From the NCBI GenBank assembly GCA_032260385.1, contig JAVVEL010000006.1, forward strand, positions 51,664-115,663: DNA of 64,000 nt, given 5' to 3'. The position numbers and the translations under genes are program-made. Below are positions 51,831 to 59,750 of this stretch, piece after piece. This DNA comes from UBA9300 sp032260385. Its GTDB lineage: Bacteria > Bacteroidota > Bacteroidia > Bacteroidales > VadinHA17. Position 1 is the first letter of the stretch, and each line of letters opens with the position of its first letter. The notes under the pieces were generated by a model that was given only the letters and a program-made list of their open reading frames with translations, was not told the origin of the DNA and did not search any database.

Positions 51831-52754
51831 ATGAATTTTGCAAAAAATATANNNNNNNNNNNNNNNNNNNNNNNNNNNNNNNNNNNNNNNNNNNNNNNNN
51901 NNNNNNNNNNNNNNNNNNNNNNNNNNNNNNNNNNNNNNNNNNNNNNNNNCAAGTTTCTCCGGAAAAGAAGGGGCAGGACCCAGGATGATGTGGCATCGGC
52001 TTTGGGATTAAAACGTTCAACGCTCAGCGGTTACGAAAATAATGTTGCCGAACCGGGCATTGAGGTGCTTATAGCTTTCTCTAAATATTTTGAGATTGCC
52101 GTTGATACCCTCCTGAAAATGGATCTCAGTAAGCTGACTGAGAGTCAGCTCGGAGAACTGGAACGGGGATTTGACGCCTACCTCAGCGGAGGTAGCATGA
52201 GGGTGCTGGCCACCACCGTTGACGGAGAAAACAGGGATAATATAGAACTGGTGCCCGAAAAGGCAAAGGCAGGCTATATGACAGGATATGCCGATCCTGA
52301 GTTTATCAGCGAATTGCCTGTATTCAAACTGCCCTTCCTGTTGTCAAACAGGAAATACAGAACCTTCCAGCTGAAAGGCGATTCCATGCTGCCTATACCT
52401 GATGGCTCATGGGTTACCGGTGAGTATGTGCAGGACTGGTTCGAAATAAAGGATGGTAAGGCATATATCATATTTACCATGGACGATGGCATAATGTTTA
52501 AAATTGTTGAAAACAGGATAAAGAGTGAAGGTAAACTTATCCTGTACTCACTTAATCCTGTTTATGAGCCGTTTAAAGTAAGGATAAGCGAGGTGAGGGA
52601 GATATGGAAGTTTGTTCATTATATCAGTGCCGAACTGCCTGAACCGGTTTTGCCCGAAAAAGAACTTATCAGTACTGTTGCAAGGATGAAGCACGACCTT
52701 GACATTCTTAAACAGAAAAAACCTGAACTACCCGAAGAGCCATTGTCCTCCTGA
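51831..52754 (+). CDS. LexA-like repressor: XRE HTH plus S24 peptidase domain (interrupted by a sequence gap)
   Basis: A regulator of about 307 residues; 98 unknown bases (51852-51949) hide roughly residues 8-40. The remaining HTH reads RTQDDVASALGLKRSTLSGYEN. The C-terminal S24 domain has the self-cleavage layout of LexA: a candidate Ala147-Gly148 bond in KAKAGYMTGY, Ser185 in LKGDSMLPI and Lys224 in IMFKIVEN. The Gly-Ser and Ser-Lys distances (37 and 39) are close to those of E. coli LexA. The frame is kept across the gap if its length is correct. It is divergent from dinB-dnaE2, which it probably controls. Confidence 0.85.
   Translation: MNFAKNIXXXXXXXXXXXXXXXXXXXXXXXXXXXXXXXXXKFLRKRRGRTQDDVASALGLKRSTLSGYENNVAEPGIEVLIAFSKYFEIAVDTLLKMDLSKLTESQLGELERGFDAYLSGGSMRVLATTVDGENRDNIELVPEKAKAGYMTGYADPEFISELPVFKLPFLLSNRKYRTFQLKGDSMLPIPDGSWVTGEYVQDWFEIKDGKAYIIFTMDDGIMFKIVENRIKSEGKLILYSLNPVYEPFKVRISEVREIWKFVHYISAELPEPVLPEKELISTVARMKHDLDILKQKKPELPEEPLSS
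51852..51949. other. Assembly gap (98 N)
   Basis: A run of 98 unknown bases inside the LexA-like gene. The size may be an estimate; a different true length could shift the apparent frame. Confidence 0.98.
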
Positions 52755-53261
52755 GAATTGCAGTTTGTCAATATCCACTTTGCCGGATAAGGGGGATAAG
52801 ACCAGGTCTGCTTTCTTCAGCAGTGCAGTCAAATCTTTTTTTGCCTTGATTTCATTGCTGTCAGTTATGAATAAGACTCCCGGTATATGATATTTTCCCA
52901 GTGAGGGAGATTCGCATATAAGAGGTCTGTCTCCCGGTATCCTGCCTGTGAGAAATTTGAAGGCTTCCCGTACATTTTCATCTGAGGCCTGTATATAGTA
53001 AGCTTCAGACGCACCCGCCTCAAGCATCCTTGCTGTATCCTTATTGCCTGTAGCTAAAGTTTCCAGGCATATAGTAAACTTATCATCCACATGCAGGTTA
53101 ACCGGCCCGCCGGCAGGCTCGTGAAAATGCGGACTGATCTTTATGGCAATGGGCTTCAGCTCCCTGAATCTGCTGATTACCATGCAGGTAAGTGTGGTTT
53201 TGCCGCTGTTACGACCGGTGCCGGCAATAATTAAAAGATTATCGTATCGTGGTCTTTCCAT
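52728..53261 (-). CDS. MobB-like P-loop NTPase, function unknown
   Basis: A 177-residue P-loop protein with Walker A AGTGRNSGKTT at the N terminus, a KPIAIKISPHFHEP segment and a late GKVDIDKLQF. The fold resembles MobB/dethiobiotin-synthase-type NTPases, but no molybdenum-cofactor or biotin gene is near, so a MobB function is not claimed. The ATG at 53261 is preferred over a GTG at 53273. Its 3' end overlaps the convergent LexA-like gene by 27 bases. Confidence 0.72.
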   Translation of the reverse strand: MERPRYDNLLIIAGTGRNSGKTTLTCMVISRFRELKPIAIKISPHFHEPAGGPVNLHVDDKFTICLETLATGNKDTARMLEAGASEAYYIQASDENVREAFKFLTGRIPGDRPLICESPSLGKYHIPGVLFITDSNEIKAKKDLTALLKKADLVLSPLSGKVDIDKLQFSGGQWLFG

Positions 53262-53382
53262 ACTGTCGTACACAAAGATACAAGTTTTAAATATAAGGTT
53301 CCGTTTTCCTGGCAGTAAGACCTTCTCCGGCAGGCTAACTGATCAGAAGGAGACTATGCCATGTTAATCCATTTTTTAGTAG

Positions 53383-53390
53383 TACCTTTG
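53383..53390 (+). promoter_or_regulatory. Putative -7 box for typA
   Basis: TACCTTTG, predicted start near 53397, eleven bases before the typA ATG. No -33 TTG at the usual distance. Confidence 0.45.
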
Positions 53391-53407
53391 CAGGCTAATT
53401 AAAAACA

Positions 53408-55174
53408 ATGCAGTCAATTAGAAATATCGCTATAATAGCCCATGTTGATCATGGTAAAACAACACTGGTAGACAGGTTTATACAGGAATGCAATGTTCTT
53501 GATGCACACTCCGGTAACCAGGAACTCATACTTGACAGTAATGACCTTGAACGTGAAAGGGGAATAACAATTCTTTCAAAAAATGTCTCGGTAAGGTACA
53601 GGGGTGTAAAAATCAATATTATTGATACCCCCGGTCACGCTGATTTCGGTGGGGAAGTGGAGAGAGTGCTTAAAATGGCTGATGGTGTGCTCCTGCTGGT
53701 GGATGCTTTTGAAGGACCTATGCCACAGACAAGGTTTGTGCTTAATAAGGCCGTCAGGCTGGGACTGAAACCCATTGTTGTAATCAATAAGGTTGATAAA
53801 GCTAACTGCAGGCCTGGAAATGTCCAGCAGGATATTTTTGAACTTATGTATAATCTTGATGCCTCGGATGAACAACTTGAATTTGAGACCGTTTACGGAT
53901 CTTCGAAAGAAGGCTGGATGAGCCTGGACTGGAAGAAGAAAACGGATAACATAAGGGTCTTGCTTGATACAATTCTGAAAGAAATTCCCGAAGCTCCCTT
54001 TCGGGAGGGATCACTCCAGATGCAGATTGCCTCACTCGATTATTCCAATTATGTTGGAAGAATAGCTATAGGCAGGGTTTTCAGGGGAGAACTGCTTTCA
54101 GGGAATGATTATACCATCTGCAAAAAGAACGATATGCATAAGAAGGTACGCGTAAAAGAACTGTATGAATTTGTTGGCCTGGGCAGGGAAAAGACCGGAA
54201 TAATAAGAAGCGGCGATATATGTGCAATAGTCGGACTGGAAGATTTTGAGATAGGAGATACCCTCGCTGCCCTGGATACCCCTGAGCCAATGCCGAGGAT
54301 ATCTGTGGATGAACCCACTATGAGTATGCTTTTCACCATCAATACTTCACCATTCTTTGGCCAGGAAGGACAATATGTAACATCACGACATTTAAGAGAA
54401 CGGCTAATCAGGGAAACAGAAAAAAACCTGGCGCTCAGGGTTGAGGAAACAGATTACGAGGACCGTTTCAATGTTTACGGGAGAGGCTTGCTGCATCTTT
54501 CCATACTGGTCGAGACAATGAGGAGGGAAGGCTATGAGTTCCAGGTAGGCAAACCAAAGGTTATTTATAAGGAAGTTGATGGGGTAAAGAATGAACCATT
54601 CGAGATACTTGTCATAGATGTTCCTGAAAAATATTCAGGCAAATCAATTGACCTGGTTACAAAAGTGAAAGGAGATTTACTGGTAATGGAGCCAAGGGGA
54701 GACCTTCTCCACCTCGAGTTCGATATCCCTGCACGGGGATTGATAGGCCTCAGGAACAATCTTATTACGGCTACCTCCGGTGAAGCAGTCATGAATCACA
54801 GGTTCAGGGGTTACGGTCCTTACAAGGGGGAGGTGGGTATGCAGGAAAACGGTTCACTTATTGCTCTTGAAACAGGCCAGGTAAGTGCCTATGCCCTTGA
54901 CAGGCTGCAGGACAGGGGAGTTTTTTTTATTGATCCCGGCACCCGGGTCTACAGGGGTCAGGTTGTTGGAGAATATACTCGTGTGGGCGATCTTGAAGTA
55001 AATGTGACAAAGGGTAAAAAGCTTACCAATATGAGAGCATCTGGCTCAGATGAAAATCTGAAAATAGTCCCCCCGGTGAAGTTTTCCCTTGAAGAGGCTA
55101 TGGAGCATATTAAAGAAGATGAATATCTTGAAGTAACTCCGGAAAACCTCAGGATGCGTAAAATCAGTTTTTAA
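53408..55174 (+). CDS. typA: Ribosome-associated GTPase TypA/BipA
   Basis: Translational GTPase that binds the 70S ribosome and helps assembly or translation under stress. G domain: AHVDHGKTT, RERGITI, DTPGHADFGGEVE and NKVDK. Domains II, III and V follow, and the BipA-specific C-terminal domain has FDIPARGLIGLRNNLITATSGEA split as two adjacent motifs and LTNMRASGSDE. The 588-residue length is normal. It is a single gene with its own -7 box. Confidence 0.96.
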   Translation: MQSIRNIAIIAHVDHGKTTLVDRFIQECNVLDAHSGNQELILDSNDLERERGITILSKNVSVRYRGVKINIIDTPGHADFGGEVERVLKMADGVLLLVDAFEGPMPQTRFVLNKAVRLGLKPIVVINKVDKANCRPGNVQQDIFELMYNLDASDEQLEFETVYGSSKEGWMSLDWKKKTDNIRVLLDTILKEIPEAPFREGSLQMQIASLDYSNYVGRIAIGRVFRGELLSGNDYTICKKNDMHKKVRVKELYEFVGLGREKTGIIRSGDICAIVGLEDFEIGDTLAALDTPEPMPRISVDEPTMSMLFTINTSPFFGQEGQYVTSRHLRERLIRETEKNLALRVEETDYEDRFNVYGRGLLHLSILVETMRREGYEFQVGKPKVIYKEVDGVKNEPFEILVIDVPEKYSGKSIDLVTKVKGDLLVMEPRGDLLHLEFDIPARGLIGLRNNLITATSGEAVMNHRFRGYGPYKGEVGMQENGSLIALETGQVSAYALDRLQDRGVFFIDPGTRVYRGQVVGEYTRVGDLEVNVTKGKKLTNMRASGSDENLKIVPPVKFSLEEAMEHIKEDEYLEVTPENLRMRKISF

Positions 55175-55201
55175 ACTTATTTATGGCCGGAACATATATT
55201 A

Positions 55202-55209
55202 TAACTTTG
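55202..55209 (+). promoter_or_regulatory. Putative -7 box for the hemolysin-III gene
   Basis: TAACTTTG, predicted leader about 15 bases to the ATG at 55230. Confidence 0.42.
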
Positions 55210-55229
55210 AAAAAATAATTATTATAATA

Positions 55230-55898
55230 ATGAGTGAATTCATAGGGCGGTTTACAAGGAAAGAGGAAATAGCAAACTGGATTTCTCATTTTGCAGGCGC
55301 GATTCTGGCCAGCGCAGGCCTGACCTTAATGATTGTTGCATCGGCCCTTAAGGGTAATGCCTGGCACGTTGTGAGCACGGCTATCTTCGGATCAACAATG
55401 GTTCTTTTATATTTTTCGTCTGCCGTGGCTCATGGACTACCCGAGGGAAGGCTCAAACAGATTTTCTTTGTAATTGACCAGGCTGCAATTTTCCTACTCA
55501 TAGCAGGTACCTATACTCCACTTGCCCTGGTAGCCCTGCATGGCCCCGTCGGATGGATTTTGTTCGGTCTCCAGTGGGCCATGGCTATAACGGGAATTAT
55601 CATGCAGGTCTTAAGGAAAAACAGGGTGGAGCATGGCGCCAGTCTCCTGGACATTATAATCTATGTGGCAATGGGCTGGATGTTCCTGATAGCTGTTGTT
55701 CCGGTAATAAAGGCCTTACCCCTCATGGGCTTTTTGTGGATACTGATAGGGGGAGCCTCTTACTGCTTTGGCATTATTTTTTACAGGAAAGCAAAGTTTA
55801 AATATACCCACCTTGTCTGGCACCTTATGGTCCTGGCAGGTAGCATATCACATTTCTTCGCAATTTTCTTCTATGTTATCCCTTTGGGTGTTAATTAA
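55230..55898 (+). CDS. Hemolysin III/PAQR-family membrane protein
   Basis: A 222-residue inner-membrane protein with seven predicted helices. PAQR metal-site motifs are present: NWISHFAGA near the N terminus, FSSAVAHGL in helix 2 with the conserved Ser and His, FVIDQAAIFLLIAGTYTPL, and the two late histidines in THLVWHLMVLAGSISHFF. The family includes YqfA and hemolysin III; hemolytic activity is not implied. It converges on a lipoprotein gene five bases away. Confidence 0.9.
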   Translation: MSEFIGRFTRKEEIANWISHFAGAILASAGLTLMIVASALKGNAWHVVSTAIFGSTMVLLYFSSAVAHGLPEGRLKQIFFVIDQAAIFLLIAGTYTPLALVALHGPVGWILFGLQWAMAITGIIMQVLRKNRVEHGASLLDIIIYVAMGWMFLIAVVPVIKALPLMGFLWILIGGASYCFGIIFYRKAKFKYTHLVWHLMVLAGSISHFFAIFFYVIPLGVN

Positions 55899-55903
55899 GT
55901 TAC

Positions 55904-56725
55904 CTATAGAACAGGACACTCAATATCAGCAAGATAGGCATCCCAGCAATGCCAGTCGTTATCAGAGAAATGATTCTGATTTCTTACCCTGCCGGCTTTG
56001 GTTGCTCTGTCCCACTGTATCTCAATTGTTTCAGATGACAGACTAATTGTATACCAAGCATCATAATCCAGGGAAGGGTCGATTCCAAAATTGATCGAGC
56101 TGCCTGTCTCAGTCTGACCGGGTTCAACGTATACATAAGTCAGTGATGAAGTGTCATCCTCGTAATCCCTGGTCCAGTCAACCTCAAGTACCTTAAGAGG
56201 TGAACCACCGTTATATTTGTAAATGTCCCATGATGCTGAGGTATGGTCATATCTGACTATTCCCTCAAACCATTTGAATCCGGCACCAGGATTTGCTTCT
56301 TCCGCTATTACCATCTCCATGGAGAATTCCTCATTATTCAGCCTGGTCGCAGTGAGTGTTGCAACATAATCTGTTTGGTCATAGGTAAAATAGTCAACCC
56401 ATTCCCAGACATTGTCGCCCACGTACCTGGCATTCTGATTGAGCATATGGCCGTAAGCCACCGCAGGGACAGCCAGGGTAGCTGTTGAAACCGTGTTCCA
56501 GAAAACAACATTGAGATAGGAATACACAAAATTATTATAGGTGGTACCCTTACTCTTCTCGTCAGGACGGGAATCAAAATCTGAAAAGTCCATGAAAAGG
56601 CTTTCCTCCGGCGGAAGTTCAGGCTTTTCTCCTGCTTTGTCTTTCTTACATGAAGTATTGAATAGTGTCAGTGACATAATCAGGAGAAAAACAACAGTTC
56701 TGGAAGTAATTAAATATTTTTTCAT
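55904..56725 (-). CDS. Predicted lipoprotein, unknown family
   Basis: A 273-residue protein with an N-terminal signal ending FNTSCKKD, Cys26 being the probable lipid site. The mature part is rich in Trp, Tyr, Asp and Thr with beta-strand patterning (FSMEMVIAEE, WFEGIVRYDHTSASWDIYKY, WYTISLSSETIEIQWDR), possibly a jelly-roll or lipocalin-like fold. No known domain is recognised. It is transcribed alone, converging with the hemolysin-III gene. Confidence 0.72.
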   Translation of the reverse strand: MKKYLITSRTVVFLLIMSLTLFNTSCKKDKAGEKPELPPEESLFMDFSDFDSRPDEKSKGTTYNNFVYSYLNVVFWNTVSTATLAVPAVAYGHMLNQNARYVGDNVWEWVDYFTYDQTDYVATLTATRLNNEEFSMEMVIAEEANPGAGFKWFEGIVRYDHTSASWDIYKYNGGSPLKVLEVDWTRDYEDDTSSLTYVYVEPGQTETGSSINFGIDPSLDYDAWYTISLSSETIEIQWDRATKAGRVRNQNHFSDNDWHCWDAYLADIECPVL

Positions 56726-56843
56726 AATACTGATTCTTTTTTATTTTTTCGGATCCTACGTAAATAGTATAACAAAGTTACAGAATAATAACTTTTGTTA
56801 TGCATTATTATTGTGCAGCAGACTCTTAAACAAGCATCAATGC

Positions 56844-57380
56844 TTATTCCTTTGTTAATTTTATAATAAGCTGAATTAAATCTTCAACGTCGTCGTCCGG
56901 TACGCGGCCGTTGTAAACAGCCCTGCAGATACGGTCTTTGTCGGCAATAACTATCGTATAGCTGTCCATTGGAGCACCCCACAGGTCATGCAATATACCC
57001 TCGGTATCAAAGAGAATTGTCGTACCGTATTTCTTCTCTTTTCTTTTAGCTATCATTTTGATAATACCGTTTGGTTTCCATGTCGATTTGGAGTCCACAA
57101 TGCCAAAGCCCTTGAAGTAGTCACTGTCAATTCGTTTATCAATGTCTGTGGCTTTGTCAACCTCATCATTGAAATGATCGTTCAGATCTTCTTCATCCGG
57201 GTCAACATAATTAATTTGCAAAACCTTACCCTTCCAGGTGTCCATCGAATGATCCTGTCCATTGGCATCAGGCAGGACCCACGCGGGTACTTTTTTACCA
57301 ACTTCGATCTTTATATTCTGAGAGTAAACGGTCATCATTGCAAATGATAACAGTAAGGAAATCATAATAAGCTTTTTCAT
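56844..57380 (-). CDS. YtfJ-like periplasmic protein (thioredoxin fold, no CXXC)
   Basis: A 178-residue exported protein, signal peptide ending near TVYSQ. The domain follows the YtfJ pattern: EVGKKVPAWVLPDANG, WKGKVLQINYVDPDEED, a central SKSTWKPNG region, TTILFDTEGILHDLWG, and a C-terminal AVYNGRVPDDDVEDLIQLI. This is a thioredoxin-like fold that lacks the redox CXXC motif. Its function in the family is unknown. It is divergent from the serine hydrolase gene. Confidence 0.75.
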   Translation of the reverse strand: MKKLIMISLLLSFAMMTVYSQNIKIEVGKKVPAWVLPDANGQDHSMDTWKGKVLQINYVDPDEEDLNDHFNDEVDKATDIDKRIDSDYFKGFGIVDSKSTWKPNGIIKMIAKRKEKKYGTTILFDTEGILHDLWGAPMDSYTIVIADKDRICRAVYNGRVPDDDVEDLIQLIIKLTKE

Positions 57381-57508
57381 AGGATTAATTTTAAATTACA
57401 GACGCCAAGATAAACAAATTTTAAATATTCTTAAGTGTTGAAATATGCAATAGTTCCTTCGTTTTAAGATTAAATTTCCTGAGCTTTTCCTTATATTGTA
57501 CCTATCTT

Positions 57509-57543
57509 TATAAACTTTATCAACTTATATAAACTCTATCATA
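57509..57543 (+). repeat. Imperfect ATAAACTNTATCA repeats before a start codon
   Basis: Two near copies (TATAAACTTTATCAACT and TATATAAACTCTATCA) directly before the ATG at 57544. They are similar in style to the AACCCTATC array near 44.6 kb. Confidence 0.5.
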
Positions 57544-58701
57544 ATGTTTTTCACAAAGTCAAAATTTGCATTTGTTTCCCTTTTCCTTTTTATTTTCTGC
57601 CCCGGAGCAATCGGGCAGTACCTGTACTTTCCCGATAAGGATACATGGGAACGTAAAAGCCCTGCAGAAATGGGTTTTAAAACTGAAAAACTACGAGAAG
57701 CTGTTGATTTTGCCCTGGCCAATGAATATACCGGGGACAGGGACCTCAGGGTGGCCATTATAAAATCCTTCGGTTATGAACCGGGTATGGAAATAGTAGG
57801 GCCCACTAAAAAAAGAGGTGGACCGGCAGGGATAATCCTGAAGGATGGATATATTGTTTCTGAGTGGGGTTCTATCGAACGGGTAGACATGACATTCAGC
57901 GTAACTAAGAGCTATCTCTCCACAGTTGTCGGTCTTGCTTTGGATGATGGCCTTATTTCTTCGGTGAAGGACAAAGTGCATGAATACGTCTGGGATGGCA
58001 CCTTCGATGGTGAGCATAATATGAAAATTTCCTGGGAGCATCTTCTGAACCAGTCATCTGACTGGTCGGGACAATTATTCGGGATGTTTGACTGGGCCGA
58101 CAGGCCTTCAAGGCGGGATGAACTGGACGACTGGAAGTACCGTGAGCTGCATGAACCGGGAAGCTATTATAAATATAATGATGTAAGGGTTAACCTGCTG
58201 GCATATGCTGCCCTCCAGGTCTGGCGTAAACCTCTTCCACAGGTTCTTAAACAAAGGATTATGGATCCCATTGGGGCCTCATCAACCTGGAGGTGGTACG
58301 GCTATTCAGGTTCATGGCTTGATCTGGACGGACTCAGAATTCAATCGGTTAGTGGTGGAGGCCATTCCGGGGGAGGACTATTTATCAGTACTATGGATCA
58401 TGCCCGCTTTGGGCTGCTGTTTATGAACAGTGGTAAATGGAAAAATTATCAGCTTATCTCTTCCGAATGGATTGAAATGGCCACGGAAGCATCGCCGGCA
58501 AACACCTCTTACGGATATATGTGGTGGCTTAACAGGGGTGAGAGACCTATGGAAGGTGTTCCTGAAACGGTTTTCTATGCTTCCGGTTTCGGAGGCAATT
58601 ATATAATCGTTGACAGAGAAAATAATATGGTTGTCGTCACGAGATGGCTTGAACCATCCAGCTTACCGGATTTTCTTAATCTGGTTTATGACGCACTGTA
58701 A
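57544..58701 (+). CDS. Serine hydrolase, class C beta-lactamase/esterase family
   Basis: An exported 385-residue protein (signal ending GAIGQ). The active-site SxxK is Ser119-Lys122 in FSVTKSYLS. The second motif reads YND (Tyr211) where YxN is usual, and a GGGHSGGG segment follows where a KTG-like motif is expected. Proteins of this group are mostly esterases, amidases or D-aminopeptidases rather than lactamases. It is followed at 61 bases by an aldolase gene. Confidence 0.85.
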   Translation: MFFTKSKFAFVSLFLFIFCPGAIGQYLYFPDKDTWERKSPAEMGFKTEKLREAVDFALANEYTGDRDLRVAIIKSFGYEPGMEIVGPTKKRGGPAGIILKDGYIVSEWGSIERVDMTFSVTKSYLSTVVGLALDDGLISSVKDKVHEYVWDGTFDGEHNMKISWEHLLNQSSDWSGQLFGMFDWADRPSRRDELDDWKYRELHEPGSYYKYNDVRVNLLAYAALQVWRKPLPQVLKQRIMDPIGASSTWRWYGYSGSWLDLDGLRIQSVSGGGHSGGGLFISTMDHARFGLLFMNSGKWKNYQLISSEWIEMATEASPANTSYGYMWWLNRGERPMEGVPETVFYASGFGGNYIIVDRENNMVVVTRWLEPSSLPDFLNLVYDAL

Positions 58702-58762
58702 TTAATCAGACAGAAGAATAAAGGGAAGAAAAAGGAAAATCTTTAACTAATATAATATTATT

Positions 58763-59653
58763 ATGATCACTCTAAATGGATTATATCCGCCTTTACCAAC
58801 TTCTTTTACAGCAGATGAAGAGTTAAATCTTCCAAAAATATCCGACAACATAAACAGTCTGTGTGAGCATGCTCTGACTGGCATCCTTGTTCTTGGATCA
58901 AACGGTGAAATGGTCATGCTGAGCAATGAGGAAAAGAAAAAGGTTTATGTGACTGCAAGAAAGGCCATACCTGGCGGTAAACTGATGATAGCAGGCACGG
59001 GTGCTCAATCGACACGCGAAACCATCAGACTGTCAGTCATTGCTTATGAAAGCGGGGCAGATGCAGTGCTGGTTCTGAATCCTTCATATTATAAGGGACA
59101 GATGAATGGGGAAGCCCTGGTGAAGTTTTATCACGACGTGGCAGATAAGTCACCTGCTCCGGTTATTATTTATAACATGCCTGCTAATTCAGGAATTGAT
59201 ATGGATGCAGATACAATACTGAAAGCCTCGAAGCATCATAATATTATCGGAATAAAAGATTCGGGGGGAAACCTGGTTAAGATGGCCACCATAATAAAAA
59301 ATGCAAAATCAGGATTCCAGGTACTGGCCGGATCTGCCAGCTTCCTTCTTCCGGCACTGAGCATAGGAGCAGTGGGAGGGATACTCGCTCTGGCAAATAT
59401 CGCTCCTGAATTATGCCTCAATATATATAATTCATTTAATGAGGGTAATACTGAGAGCGCAAAGAAGTACCAGCTTGCTGCAGTGGAACTAAACACAGCC
59501 GTAACAAGGCAGTGGGGAGTGCCGGCCCTGAAAGCAGCCATGGACTACCTAGGTATGTACGGCGGCCCTGTGAGAAAGCCACTCCTGCCTCTTGATGGAG
59601 AGAAGAAGAAAATGCTGATAGAAATAATCGATAAAACACCCCTAAACCCCTAA
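58763..59653 (+). CDS. DapA-family class I aldolase, 4-hydroxy-2-oxoglutarate aldolase-like
   Basis: A 296-residue TIM-barrel lyase of the DHDPS/N-acetylneuraminate lyase superfamily. The Schiff-base Lys165 is in GIKDSGGN, the catalytic Tyr137 in IIYNMPAN, and the carboxylate-binding loop is LGSNGEM. The sequence style resembles HOGA1, which splits 4-hydroxy-2-oxoglutarate to pyruvate and glyoxylate. The next gene encodes an alanine-glyoxylate-type aminotransferase, which supports that reading. Its last codons lie in a short CCCCTAAA repeat. Confidence 0.8.
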   Translation: MITLNGLYPPLPTSFTADEELNLPKISDNINSLCEHALTGILVLGSNGEMVMLSNEEKKKVYVTARKAIPGGKLMIAGTGAQSTRETIRLSVIAYESGADAVLVLNPSYYKGQMNGEALVKFYHDVADKSPAPVIIYNMPANSGIDMDADTILKASKHHNIIGIKDSGGNLVKMATIIKNAKSGFQVLAGSASFLLPALSIGAVGGILALANIAPELCLNIYNSFNEGNTESAKKYQLAAVELNTAVTRQWGVPALKAAMDYLGMYGGPVRKPLLPLDGEKKKMLIEIIDKTPLNP

Positions 59654-59750
59654 ACCCATTATTATATTAGATTGATTATAAACGTTTTAATACTTAATAA
59701 CTAAAATAAATTCCCGATTAAACGATTACATAATTCAACAAATCAACATT

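Noticed and set aside
57544..58701. Reading the serine hydrolase as an antibiotic-resistance beta-lactamase
   Set aside because: Only the SxxK motif is canonical; the second and third motifs deviate, and the family is dominated by esterases and peptidases.
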